DNA of 64,000 bases from Norana najaformis (lineage: Eukaryota; Annelida; Clitellata; Crassiclitellata; Hormogastridae): NCBI GenBank assembly GCA_964023275.1, contig OZ029917.1, forward strand, positions 24,866,505 through 24,930,504, read 5' to 3'. The notes under the pieces are model-generated. The model saw only the letters and a list, made by a program, of their open reading frames with translations. It was not told the DNA's origin and searched no databases. Each line of letters opens with the position of its first letter. The first letter of the stretch is position 1. Of the stretch, positions 32,517-47,500 are shown in pieces. The position numbers were made by a program, and so were the translations under genes.

Positions 32517-35500
32517 CTAGAAAAAGTTTAATAAAGCAATGACATTCAAAGAAATTCTTGTTCCATTTTGTGCAGCTGCACAATCATTAACACCAACTAC
32601 ACAATGCAGCTATTCCAAGTGTTTGTTTAAATGCGTTTAGGATTACGAACAGATGTTGTAGAGAAACATATTATCACATCTCAGGCAGAGACAATTCCAT
32701 TTGTTAACTAACTGACTTCATAAACCAAATATCACATTCAAAACTGAGATGCTATCGGGTGAATTCTCTTTCAGTTGCTGCAGTAGTATGAAAGGTAAGA
32801 GTGGAGCCATTGCTTCCCCATCACCCCAGCTTTCTCTGCCAAAGTTCTAATACTGGCTAAAATTTCTTCAGTTTTTGATGGTGGCATAGCACCATCAGGT
32901 CATGATGTTGCCACTTGAATCCTTTACTCGCATAATCAGCCTTACAGTTCCACCCGAATCCATGCCAAAAAAGATCAAGTACCTTCCTGTTGTGTGCCAT
33001 CAGCTTCGTCACTACGGTTGTGCCTTGGCCTCTTGGCATGGTTATGCTTAAGCGGTGTGGCATAGTTTGAAGATGCTGTCGAGTCGTTATGCAAGGTCTG
33101 ATTCGTGCTGTGATAGCTGTGTAGCATTCGTCGCTCGCCGAGCAGCTGCATAACGAGTGCCTGCAGCTCACCAAGCTTGTGCTGCATCTCAATGCGCTCA
33201 TGAGCAAGCTGGTAGATGTACGAATCCTTCTCAGCTGTTCGCTGGCGAAGTATGGAACGCTGCATCTGATAGAGTGTCACATACTCTCCTGTTCACAAAT
33301 AAGTAAAAAGTAGTTTTACTTTACATCTGTCTGTGTAGCAAAACAATGTAATCTTACACTGGCTGTGCATATATAGACAATATTATAAATTATCTGTTGA
33401 TTGCAAAATATGCTATATGTGTGCTTCACAAAATAACACAAACACAGAAAGGAATGGCAGCCAATACTAACAAGCTGTGATTTCCATCACAACACATGAA
33501 AATGACGACTTGTTAATGAACTACTTAACCTTTTCCATGCTGCCCAGTATGCGCTGTGGATAGCCACAACTGAAGAGAGTGTGCAGAACAGAACAGATAC
33601 CAGGAAGAGACGAGGAAGAGACGCAGGAGACTCGCCACGTCTAGCTAAAGACTGCATACCATTTTCTTCGGTTCCAAAGGCTAGCGTGGCCCAAACATGA
33701 ACATTTGGCACATCTGGCCTGATGCTTTGCCCCAGAGCTCCACACCTGAACTGCTGTTTGAAAATTTTTTGAACCAACTATGTACATGTTTGCGACACCT
33801 GACTATGTCAACCTACTGTCAGCGCATTCACAGTGAATTTAGCTACATTATGATGCAAACATTAGTCTGATGCAAGACCATAAGCACAGAACTAGTTGCA
33901 GAAGTAATGAAACAGACCAAACAAACAGTGCCTACCAATTGTGTCACTTTCTCCTTGCAACTGCATGATTATGTGCTCCAAGTTTTCTGTCTTATCCACC
34001 AAGTCAGCTTTCTCACGCATGACACGAGTATATTTCTCCTAACGAAAACAAAATAACAGCTGAGTTTATTATCAGAGGCCATGATGTGTAACTAGCATCC
34101 AGAGTTAACAGCAACATGTCTTGAGCAGAGGAAATGGATTTTATTGCTCTAGTTCTGTATATCCAAACCCTCAACTCATGCATACCCTTTTAAGCATTAT
34201 GGTGCATTTGAAAGAGAAATTTAGCTCTACAAGGCAGACTTTTTAAATTTTAAAATTGTAAACACTGAAAATGCTTTAAAACTTAGGTAGAAACAATACC
34301 TAACACAATTCTTAGACTCTAAAAGCTTAAAAGTGGTGAATTGATCTTTATGTCTTTTGTCTTGAGGGAGTCTTCAGGGTGAATTGATTGTTATGTCTTT
34401 TTTAATTTTTAAAAATCGTTGTTCATTTTAACCAACAGCTAAAAATTAGCAAATAAAGCAGAAGCAGCTAAAAATTAGCAAATAAAGCAGAAGCAACTCA
34501 AAATTTCATGATCAATTTTAAAGTTTTATGCCCTAAATATTGGGGAAAAAAATGGATGTTGTCACTTGAAACTTAAGGATTAATAAAAATCATTCTTAAT
34601 TGTAAAAAACATGCCTTGGCTGATTTTTAGTTTATAGTAAAAGTGACAGAGAAAACTGGGCATATTCTATTGTACAAACTATGACCCTCCAGAGTTTGAA
34701 AGGGCCTAAATTAAAACAGTAGTGAATATGAGCAAAATAAATGGGTGTTTTGAATTTGCATGTTTAAAGGGGTCTCCAGAACACACCTCAAGCATCACCA
34801 TGGCATGGTGAAGAGCATCAAAGTGAACTTTTGTGACGACATCACCATTGACTGTTGCAGGGACTTGTGTCACAAGATCCTGCTGGATTGAGCTGAGTTT
34901 GTCATCCAACATCTTGCGCATTTGCTGCGATTCACGAAGCTGATCACGGATTTTATCGCGTTCCATTTCTAGTTGCCTAACTGATGCCAAAAGGTGCTCA
35001 ACCTATCAAGAAAACAAACAAAAAACTTCTATCCTGTCAAACAATGACAACCATTTTTACATAAATCTGTCTATTGAAATAATTCTCAACTGTCAAACAA
35101 ATTTCCCAAATAAAACAAAGATTTCCTAAGTTCTGCACCTACCTTTCTGAGAATATCAGTCAATCCAATCATTTGCTGCAACATTCATCTTCACAAGCAA
35201 TAAAGAATAAAAAATTTAAAACTGAATGAATAAAAGAATGAATGGATGAATCATTAGATGACTTTAATGAATGAAATAATCATAGTCAGTCAATCAACAA
35301 AACAAACTTCTAGTGAAATCAAACTGATAAATGAATAAAATATAAACAAGGAACCATTGATAGCACGACCAGTAAATCTATTAATCAATACTATTGTAAA
35401 AGCAGACAACTCCTAAAGCTAATTTCTGCATGCCATTTGATGACCTAATGAATCTTAGTGCAAATAAAACAGGTATTACTGCTTAACTATCACTGTAATG

Positions 35501-38500
35501 GTCTACCTGGTCACTTCTCGATTCACTCTTCTCATCCGGATTCTTCGACTGCAACTGAATCAATTCACTAAGTAGGCTGCTGTTCTTATTCGTCAGTGCA
35601 TTTATTGTGTCCTGAAGAAAACAGTTAGTCAAACTGTGACATGTTCCAAATTTATTTAATAAATTTGTGTTCAACAGAAATAATAGTAGTTCAGATGTCT
35701 TTGCCTGTTTTAATAATTACAGATTGTTTAGCTGATCAACACTTCCACAACATGGCTAATGCTCACTCAAAAAAATGGATCATTACAACAAAGTGCTCTG
35801 TAAGAAAAAGTGTATACCACTTTGTCCAAATCTACTGATGAGCTGATTTTACTACACTAATGTGGATGTTTTTGCAACAAATTGTGGGCGTTTGACTGCA
35901 ACATTAATTAAATATATACGCAACACTGAGCGTAGATTTTTAATGCAACACTATTTAGATTTATATATACCGTTTGTGCTCCATCTTCTCTCAGCTGTGT
36001 ATACCAGTGTCATCCATACCTGGCTGCAGATCTCCTCATTCCGCACTGTGATCTAGTTGTACCCGGTGTACCTGGTCCTGTCCTTCTACAGTACAGCCTG
36101 GTAGCTTTGCTGTGGTTTACTCACATTCTGGAATAGGGTGTCATTTAACTTGCTATCCTCTATTTTGCCAGCAGTTGATGACCCTTCTGTTTGGTCATGG
36201 TCTTGTATTTTCAGGTCTGGAGCACCTTCAAGAGTTTTCTTGAAGAGGTGTTTACATAAATGTGCACTTAATGTTGTGTTTGTGACTACATGATTATTGT
36301 GAACTTTTCTGATGTTTGTGTGAAGTTCCCACAACCATATGCATGAAGATGATGACGCTGAAAGGATCCTTCAAAAAGTTAACGTACTCCAAGCTATAAA
36401 ACCACGTGCTGCAGGGAAAGGAGACCACTACAGATGGCAGGCATTAATGGATAACTTACAAACATTCCACATTTGTTTTGGGTCTTCAGCATTGGATATT
36501 CCTGACAAATTCTGACTAGTTTATGCATTTGTATAAAGGCTGCTAGGCATATCAAAATCAGAGTTTTTGCTGGCCTTGTGAAAATTGTAATATGCAGTAA
36601 ATTCCATTAAGCACTAGACATCATCTCCAAGTGACAGTAATTAGTTTTCATATTGTCATGGATAGCTTACTAATTTAGAGTTAATAACAAAAGCTGCAGT
36701 GCACCACTAGTCAAGTCACTGTAAAAAAATACCAAAGCATCTTTTAAAACCATTTCTGAAATTAGTAATTGTTTCAAAGTTTGTTCTTAAAGTTGATTTC
36801 CTTTACAAGGGCTTTTGAGAAATGTGTTACATACAGTTTTGAGGCATTTACATTCATCATTTTTGATTTACTGTTTACCTATTTAAATTTCTATCATTAT
36901 ATCATTTCTTTAAGCTGCTGTTGGTTACATCTGTTGCTCTTTGGATTCCTTATGTCTAACTGACTGCTTACCAGGTTTGAACTGACACTATTTTGTTTCT
37001 TTAAACTGGTTTAGGCCAACTTTAAAGGCATGTGCATTTTTTATATTTGATTGACAGTTTACCTATCTGAAATTGTTTGCTACTATTTCATTTCTATAAA
37101 CTGATTTTGGCTAAATTTAATTAAGGTATCTACATCTCTAATATTTTTACTGAATGTTTACCTGGTTGAAACTGTACTTAATTTCTTTAAACTGGTTTAG
37201 ACTAACTTTCAAGTTATGTGCATTTCTTATCGACTGCTTACCCCCTTGAAATTTTTTGTCACTATAATTTGTTAATGTGAACTGTTTCTCATATGATATC
37301 TCTGCAGTTGTGATTACAAGTGTACGATTTACACTGCAATGAGTAGCCAAATGTAGCCAAAACACTACATACCTCTCTCTCTACAAAGCTGTTGCAATGT
37401 GTATATACACTAGTCACTGTTTCTTACACAGTGGTGTACCAAAATACTACTAATTCCAGTCCTTGAACACATCATCAATCAGTCAGTCAATCAATAAAAA
37501 AATCAGTTTAATTGATGAACCAAGCTACAAAAGACAAAAAATTGTTTTCAACATACCTGAGCAGAAGCTAGCTCTTTCTGGAGGGATTCCACTAAAGGCA
37601 TCTGATGCTGGAATTCCTGTATCCGCTCTTCCATTTCCTCACTCGAAAGTTCACTTCGATGTGATGCAGCTCTCTCTGCATCTCTTCTTCGCAAGTCATT
37701 CAACTGGTGTTCCTTCTCAAGCAACTAAACAACAAACTTGAAAAATAATCAACAACCAAACACAAAACTCTTGGCATCAATTAATGAAATACCTTGACAG
37801 AAATGCTTAACATGAAACTGCCACAGCGTCAAAGGACGGATTACTACATCTTTAACAATCTGCAAGATGACAGTCATGCCACAAAGACAAAAGGCTAACT
37901 CGAGGAATTACAAACCATAAAAACTGGACAGTATCATAAAATTGGACTGAAAGGTCATCTGTTCTTTCAATCAGAACAAACATCTTGAAAGTATTACATA
38001 ACACTGAGCATAAACAGCCAGCTGCAAAGCGCTGGTATTAGAAAAAACAATAACAGAATAGGGCTCCGCCACATGTGATGTGTGGCAATGTGTGATAAGC
38101 AGCAAGATTTGAGAAATATTATGTCACTATAAAAGTGTCCAAACAAAAACATTAATCTTGAGTAAATATTGCGAGTTGCAAGAAGGTGTAAATAATAGAT
38201 AACAGAAGACGACAACAACACAGATAATACCTAAAATATTCTCTACCTAGACCTCTAGTACAGTAGGCCTAGTTACCATCACTTTGTTTCATTTAATAAA
38301 ATTTACCGTATTACCCTGGGTATAGTGCACACTTTTTTCCCCAATAAAATCTGCTCAAAGTCTGGGTGCACATTACATGTAGGAATAAAGCTCTAAGATG
38401 TTTTTGGCAAACCCCAATCAATCGCAAAGACTGCTTTTGCACTACCCAAAGGCAACAGAAGAAGTCTGAGTTACATCGGCTGAGTTACCTTATAGTTTAT

Positions 38501-41500
38501 TAGAGTTAATGGGACAATGCTTTTTTATCACAGGCATGCGATGACATCGAAACGTGTCCAATGTTAACAAAGACCGTTTTTTGATAAGCCTGCCAAACCA
38601 CTTTCCCCAGACTGTTTTCAACCAGTCTATCATCAGTTGCTCATATATCCATCCCTTTGGATGGACTCGGATATGAATTCCTCTGGGTAATTCCACCCCT
38701 TTTGGAAAAGTTTTACTCTTAAAAATTACGTACGGGGCCAATTTCGTACCATCTGTCATGCAAGAAAGCATGACTGTAAACCTGGACTTTTCATGGCCAA
38801 TTGTAGCCATCGAAAAGTTTTTGCCCCTTTAATATTTAAAGTTCGATCATATGGATTGTCAAACGTTAGTGGCGTTTGATCAACGTTTCCAATTAGGGAC
38901 TCGTGAAGTTTTCTCATTTTTATAATAAATTTCTTGAATTCAAGCAATTTATTGTCCAGATCATCTGGTAGCTTCAGTGCTACAGTTGTCCAGCATCTAA
39001 TGGACAGATGGTGGCGTCCCATAAACCTACGGGCCCATCCGTATGAGGCCTTAAATTGCTTCATATCGCCAAGAACTTTTGCAGTGCTAAGGGCCTTTAA
39101 GCGCAATTCTGTGATATCAACAGTGCTGCCCAGTTGCCGGCGCTCTTGAAGAGCCACTTTAGTAGCGGCTCTTCTAGCGCAGGGTCACCGTCACACATAT
39201 GCGCTTCCAGCCATTGCCTTATGCTGCCATCAGAACTAATGCCACAGTTTGTTTCACCATCCTTCTAAAGCCTATTTCTTATATCTACATGCTTTTTACT
39301 GGTTCAATATGTTCCTTTAGCATATTCCCATTTCTCCAAATCCATATGTAATGTAATGTAACAAGCATAACCTTATTGGAATTACTGGTTGCTAGTGTAC
39401 CTTCTGTTGCTTCTTCCTGATGACAATAAGCTAAACACTGGTCCTATCCACCTTGAAATTAGTTAACTTATGCCACCTTACAGTGCATGGTCATGCAATT
39501 TAATTAAACCTACTTCTTCGGTTTAGATAATTAGTTCTTTGTATAGCATGTTAACTAACATAGCAAGTTAAAACATTTGGGGACCATGACATCACCTTGC
39601 ATTATGCAGAATCACAAGTAAAATGGTAGCACATAAGCAAGTCCACACTGTAGTTTGAAAATGTTTCTTAACATCCCCTTCTTTGTCCAATACTGGATCA
39701 GCAAGCCAAACTAGTCGTGGAAATGCTTACCAGTTCTCGTATCTCTTTGAGCTCTTCTTCCTGATGACCCAATCTGGCTGCTAGCTCCTTGGAAATGTGC
39801 TGCTCTGATTGTAGTTGAGTCAACATTTCCATGTTCTCTGTACTCTGCAACCATTCACATTATACAATGTAGCAATTCTTGTGCTTCTCTTATTGCATGG
39901 TGACCAGCATAAGAATTTCAAACACAAGTATTCCTCAGCATCCAGCATGTTTGGCCAACCACTAAAAGGTTTTGCTGAGGTATTTCAAGTTAAAGCAATG
40001 AAAATTAAGTTCTAATCCATTTACGCAATTTTGCCTGTAATAATAATAAATACAAGCGGAGTGATCATCTAGCAGCAAGCATGCTGAAGTCTGTCTTAGG
40101 CTACAAGGTTTATTTACCACTATCATCATTACCAACAAGTTTGATCATTTTATAAAATGCATTAAAACAGGTTCAAATGAACCAATGTTGCAACAAATAG
40201 TCTAAAACTTGATCTAAAATTTCTTATGGATTTACAGTTTGCAACAAAATACGAATTGTCATTCAGTGTGAGTGGCTGCTCATAAAAGTAAAACATAGTG
40301 CATGTCAGTCCAACTTGGGCTTGAAATTTCCTATCGCCCATGCATAAGTAAAACTCATTTTTAAGACAAATCTTTAGCAAATACAACTGGAAGACAAAAA
40401 GCTGTTCACTCACCCTGTTCAGCTTTTAAGTTACTAAAATTTGCTTCTAAATTCAATATCTCGGCTTAGTTACAGGGTGCTAAAATTAAAATAATCATAC
40501 CATTTTGACAAAACCATTTTGTAGCTCTGCCAACTGATTTTTCAATTCTTTGTTCTGTGCAACGGCTCGACTGAGTGCTGTCTTGTCACTCTGAATCGTC
40601 TCCAGAAGTTTGTCTTTGTCAGCTGTAGAGTTGCCAAGCCTCTCCATCTCCATCTCAAGCTCTACAATTCGCTCCTCTTTCTCTATCACCAGCCTAAAAT
40701 TTTAGTCAAACAACAAGGCCAGGTCAGGTAAGCAATCACTCAGTTCTTCTGTGACTCTTTCAACAGTAGTCCTCAGACAATTTCCTAAGGCTTAAGTACA
40801 AACATGACAATAACAAACTCTTGCTGAATAAAGGGTTACAGGGTTCTTTATGCTTCTTTTATTTGGGTTAAATCTATATATTCTTGTAAACTTACTTTCC
40901 TAAACATTTTAAAAATTGCCATAGGGTTCTTAATACTTGCTTACCAGGATTCATTTGCAGTCGACTGTTGTTTTTTTTATTCAGAGTAAAAAGTTTCTTC
41001 TTTGTTTATTTTCTGGATTTCCTTAGGGCTTTATGAGCTGCTTGTTTGCTTATTTGCAGTAGCAGTTTGTAACTAAACACTAGTTCACTCATGCTTATCA
41101 GGTTTTCTAGTAACTAAACCATGTACAGTAAAAGTCAAATAAAACATGAATGATGGAAGTCAAAGCCATCAGAACTGTGTGATAACAGAATGTGCACTAT
41201 TGAAATATCTGAAAAATCTCAGAATTTGCATATTACATGTTCCTATATGGGTCTATTTTTTCATTATATGCATTTACAGCATTCTTTGTGTAGATCTATT
41301 ACTTCACTTAAAAAATACAAACAGAAATGAGCATATATTAAAATGCTAAATACACAGTAACTTACTAAAACAATTTTAAAAGTATAAATTTATAGCATAA
41401 GAGATATTAAAATTACTGTTTAAAAAGAATATTTAAAATATTTAAAGGATGCATATATTTCAGATTAAAACAACCAGTCCGTGTGGTTTATTAGCAAAGA

Positions 41501-44500
41501 CTAAATACTGTGTACCAAGAGTCTGAAATGATATAAAGTTTCAGGATGGAATAATGACCTGCTTAGCTGGGAGTTGTCTGCAATCTGTACTTCGAGGTTT
41601 TTGTTCACAGCCGCCAAATGTGCTGACAGTTTTTCAATGGTTTCACTCATCTGTATTTTCTCCTGTGACTCCTCCAATTGGTTCTTGCTAACTTCACCTA
41701 AACCAATGAATGATAAAACATAATCCAAATCAAAATTACGATCATTACAAGAAAAGTTCATACTCCATAGGCTACCCACCATTAAAATAACTTTCTTGAA
41801 GCAAATTCATTTACAAATTAAGTATCTTAAAAAGTTCATCATATTCTGGTGACATATTAGTGCTAATTTCCAGTTTGCAGTAAAATGAAGAAATACAAGA
41901 GGCAAACAAAAAGCCATTTACACACCCTCTTCGGCTTTTAAGTTACTGACAGTTGCTTCTAAATCCTGACACAACCTCCGTTGTTCATCTCTTTCAGTAG
42001 TCAAACTCGTCACCTATCAAACACAAAAACCACAAGAAATATGTAATCATACTTGCCCAATATTTTTTAGAAGAAAAAAATTATTCCAGGACAACCAAGG
42101 CTCCGGATGATTTATGGTGGTTCCCAGCCTAAGGATGCAGTAGCATGATAACAGTTGATAAATAAAACAAGTCTTTACTACATAATTAGGTAAAATCAGA
42201 AGCATCAACTTGCCTGCGTTTGGAAGCTGTGCAACTGTTGCTGGAGCTGCTCTGTGTATTGTTTGTACTGAAGTGTTGTGGCATCTCGTTCAGCAACAAG
42301 TCTTGAAACAACATCCTCTTGCTAAGAACAAACAACAGATGAGCTGATGAGCCTAACCCATCCTCAGCAACATCAAGATAAACCTTAGCTGTATATCAAT
42401 GGCCTTCAGTTTAACCAGCCTTCTCCCAGTGTAGTCACTGAGAGAAGACCACACAAATGTAACATTTGCCAGTTAGTTAAAGCTTCATGTTCAACCCAGC
42501 AGAATGATCTTGATAGTAGAAAAAAATTGTTTTCAGAAGCTCTTAAAAGGTGCTATATAAGTGTACAGTTACATGCATAACAAATACACACATGCATAAA
42601 TATAACCTGCTACAATATATAACATAAAACACAGTGCTTAAGCGCCTGCCAAAGGCTGGAAAACCTATTGCACATCTCCTAATTCAGGTGGCATCTTCAG
42701 TGCAAATCGTGGGGAGGGAACTTTAATGACACTTAGTGGCTAGAACCTCCTTTCAACAGCTACTAAAAGCAAAGCCAGAATGATATCAGCCACAATGGAA
42801 TGCTACAAACTATATGCAACTTTCCAAATATAGCTGCTACTAAAAATCAATCTCTCAGAACCTGGTGTAGTTTTGTTTGTAGCTCTGTCTTTTCCGTTAC
42901 CAGCTTATCCACCTGATGCATGGTATTCTGATCCGGAAGGTCTTTGCCACTCTGCAATTGGAAAAATGGAGCAATATATTATTTTTGTGCACTGAATTCA
43001 GAACTCAAATGCTTTTTGTGAATAAAAAATTGGTACACCGGCAACAGACATAACCATCAGTGTAACTGTGATGCAGGCAGATATGAAAAGGGCAAAAACA
43101 AAAAGAGTGGAAAGCCGAAGATGGCAGAATTTGCCTACGATTCCTCACCCAGCCAATGGACACATGGCGTGTCAACAAATGTCTTACTTACTAGAATTTA
43201 CAGCAGAAGAGCAGATTCTTGAGCCAATCCTGAGAGGCAGCCATGTGAGGAGCAGGTGGCCAGCCCTATCTCTTGCTGCCTGATTTTCCCACCAGCACTG
43301 TATCATTTGTAGCCCCGTTATCCAGCAGATAGATGCTAATGCAACAGATCTCTTGAAAATCTTGCTGTCTTTGCTGATGATCTTTCATAGTGTCAAATGA
43401 TCAGGCTTCAAACAGCTGACTTGTCAGATTCGAACCATAGCATTAACTCGAGTAAAGACAGTCTCTGATTTTCAACATAATAATTTTTAAAATGGTTCAA
43501 TCACAACAGCATTTGAATCATCAGTTTCTAAATGCACGAATCTACCAACAACATTTGTCACTCAAACTATCAACTGAGCACACAACAGACTACAGCTACA
43601 AAATCTTTAAGCTCTCTCAACAACGCATTTGCATCCGCTTACATATGGTCTTTCCCACCAAGAAAGCAGACCCCATACAAACTGGTTTAGACTGGCCTTG
43701 CGATATTGAGCAATCTAGGGTCAAAAACCCACTGACTTATCACAATGTAACCTTGTTGTTTTTTCCATGCGAGTACCTACATGATAAAATCACGGCTAAC
43801 ATCAGCCCATCTGCCCACTGGGCAGTCAGCCAATCATGCCACTCTTACCATTTACCTGATGCATGCCAGCACATGATCCCTGATTGCATAAACAAATCAA
43901 TAATCTGATGTCTCGTGGAAATCTCCTACAAAAGTTCACTTAAAACTTGCTGACTATGCAGAGCAATGTTTCACGTTACCGGTGGAGTTTTTTTTTAATA
44001 TCTAACTTTAGGGTTCACAGTCCAGCACTCTAACCAATAGCCTATTGTGCACAAAAATAAGAGAGAAAAGGATTCATGTGTACAAAGACAGACACTAAAA
44101 CTGTAGGGTAAGAAAGAAAGGAAATAGAACTAGGACAGGAAAGATAGGACAGTAAGTATTTAAGCAGATATGCAGAAACGGGTTGTAAATGCAGCCAAAA
44201 GGCACCAGAAATACATAAGAAAAAAGGACAGGTAACAAGGAATTATATTATTTGTAGTAGAAACTTCATGAAAAAAAGAGCAAAGTTGAAGCATGCAAGC
44301 TGATAGACGCAGACAGAGAATCTGCAAGTTCTGTAAGACAGTTCCAGTATGGCATTTAGGACCTTTGCAGAAACAGAGTTTACCTGCTGAACAAATAGCT
44401 CTGTAATTTCTAATTTTCCCCTCAGCTCAATCAATTCGTCTTCTGCCCGAGCAGCCTCACTGATCTGCAACGAGACAGAAGATTCAATGAACGTTATGTG

Positions 44501-47500
44501 ATAGAACTGACCTTCATTTTTCTAGAACCGCTCAAAGGTATAGGTAAAGAAATAACATCTTATCGTTTAGGCTGCATCTCTTACACGATAGGTTCACACT
44601 TCTAAGCTCAGGTATCCTTGTTAGCATAGCTAGATCAGGTATTACAGAATTTTGCTACTTCTATGGGTTCTTAATAATCAGAAATTTACCAAATGCCAAT
44701 TTATGAATGAATATAAAAGTTGTGTAACTATATTTTTCACTGAATTTGGCTCATCCGCTTGATGATGAATGACAATGTCAAAACAAATTTTTATAAAATT
44801 TTACAAAGTAATATTTAATTGGCCACTCAACCAACTAAATAAAGAATGAAGCAGTAAATCAGCCTGCAAGCCAAGCAGTGATCACAAATCAACCTAGAAT
44901 AAAAAGAAATTAAAAGGAAGAAACAACAAATGACCAAAAGAATGAATAAGCAAATGAATGAAGACATCGATCATATTGTAAAATCACACACAAATGGAGC
45001 TCTTAGTACCTTTTGTTGTAGCTTTCCCTGAAGTTCTGCATTGTGTTGTTGAAATTCTTCATTTGATTTACTGAAAAAATGTATCAACTCAATTACAATG
45101 TGATGTGCCCTAGAATTATATTAACAGTATCCAAACAAAACATTTTTTCCCTGAACTGTCTTTATAAAACATTCCTCCTTTGGGGTTGTCCAAAAAGGAC
45201 ATCTGGAAAGACTGACATGGCACAGAGGGAAGGTATGCCATACCCAATGCACACATCTGCACCTAAATTTGGTACAATCTGTGCCATGTCAGTTATTTCA
45301 GTACAGTCTGTGCCTTAAGCACCAATTCAGTCAAACAATACACTGCACTGTGTTGGATCATATAAGAGAACCTTTGTAGAATGCAGTAGTGTCAAAGTAT
45401 ACCACTCCATATCAAAGTCAGCCCTGCAAGATCAACAGAGTAGCCTAATCTAGGCCTTAGAACTCTGCTAGAATGCAGACATTTGCAAACGGAGACTGGA
45501 AGGGTAATGCAAAGGGTCCAAAGTAGCTCATATTTTGCAGACTTCCTTTACAGATGACCTTTTGATAAATCACAAGTTCCATTAATTTTGAACCATGCGT
45601 GAATAACAGACACGTTTTCTTCATTCATGTCACTCTTCATGAAATATTCCTCATCTGACAATTTTTGCAGTTCAATTAACTTTGCATCATGGCACCAAGA
45701 TTACCGGACATGTTTCATTATTCGTGTCATGTAATAAAGCCATGTACATTATTCTATAGAATAAAGACACATCACAGAAGTTTCACAGAAGTGCCACCAC
45801 ACTTTGAGAAATTTCCGAAGAGGTACGTACATCCACAAGTAAGTCAACAACTATGCTATTTTGTTGCTTATAATTTTTTCATCCGACTGACAGATATACG
45901 TAGAATGCTTCTCAGAGACCCTAAACAGGTGCTACAATTCAGTCATGTCATACTCCATTCTGTCTTGACAACTTAGACAACTGTAAGAAGCACTGTTCTA
46001 TTACTACTCCTAGAGATCTCTAAACACAACCATTAAAACTCTAACAGGCATAAAAGTTAGCCTAGCAAACCATTTTGCTCAGTGTAAGAAAGAGATGAAT
46101 GACATACTTGACTTTGTATAAGTCAAGTTTTAGCTTCTCCAACTCCTTTGAAAGCTCTTTGTTTGACTGCAATCAACAAAAGTGTAATCAAATCAAGAAA
46201 AATAACAGAGAAAGGTTTTATATATGTATCTAGAGCTTTCTACAGTAAAAGACTTTAAATAAAGACAACAGTGATATCCTCAAAAATATAACCCACATAA
46301 TAAAATGGACAGATCAAAAATAGCAAAATGAAGGAATATAACACCAGCCACTTCATCAATACAGTCACCTTCATGTTCTTCATCATCATTCAACCTCCCA
46401 CCAGTAATTATCTTCACACTCATAGCAACCACCCTCAGATTCAATTCTAGAACAACATACAGTGAACAGCAACAGAACAGAAGAAAATCAACTGATCGTG
46501 AAAAACCAAAAGCAAAAACTATGGAACCTTTTCATTTTTTTGACTGGAATTATTTGCCGAGCTGAAGTTCCGCTCAAGGTCCGTTACACGTTGTCGAGAG
46601 GCTTTCAGTCGTCCGGAAAGTTCTTCAATCTCAGCTGCAAGCCACAAATGTATGAAACAGTTTAGGACAATCCACAAACACACACAGAGCTGCACTTAAG
46701 CCATCTTCACAGAAATTTCATAAGCAGATGAACATCATTATTTTGCATTTATTACACGTCAGTGCAAGGTCAGTAAAACTGAATCTAAGGTGCGAAGCAA
46801 TTTTGAGTGAAGGACTTGCTCAAGGTCACTACACAGTAACCATCTAAAGGGAGGCTTTAAACCATACTCTCCGCGTTACAAGCCAACCGCTCTATCCAAC
46901 CTAGTTTTATACAGCGCTTTGTGAGGATCTTAAAAGATATTAAAATAAATAGCCAAATTCATGCATACATAAATACATTGTTACACTGATACAAAGGTCA
47001 TCTTTTCCTGCCTAAGTGACCACAACACCTGTGTCTAATCCAGGCCAGCAATCCAAAAAGTGGACACCCCATCGTTAAAGGGTGCGCAGCTTGACAAGTT
47101 GACATCTATTTCACACCACACTGAGATTCAAGGTGAAAGGTACACGGAATTCATAATCTGTGCCATGTCAGCATGGGAAGGGATGCTAAAGCAACAACAG
47201 AGGTAGCTGAGAAGGTGATCACCAGCCTAAATGTTAGAGCTGGTGCTTTGCACATTAAATTTAAGAATTTATGGTACACTGCAGCGAGAGATATCCTATA
47301 CGGAAACTACAATCATCAGGATTAGGAGCCACCATGTTAAATCTTGTGACCTGCTACTTTTGCAAAAACTTTCACAGTAATATTTCAATCTAATAACTAC
47401 TTGAATTTAATTACAACGTTGTGCTGCTGATGAAGTTTTAGTCGCTGATAGTGATTATGTTGATAATGAGGACGATGATAGTTGAAATGACAAGGATAAC

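Noticed and set aside
36339-36515. 58-codon plus-strand frame starting MHEDDDAERILQKVN
   Set aside because: Protein-like in appearance, but no family recognised and no partner exon found. It may be a fragment of an unknown element in GOLGA2 intron 19.
43492-43908. 138-codon plus-strand frame inside GOLGA2 intron 12
   Set aside because: No recognisable domain, no splice context, and composition like that of the surrounding intron.
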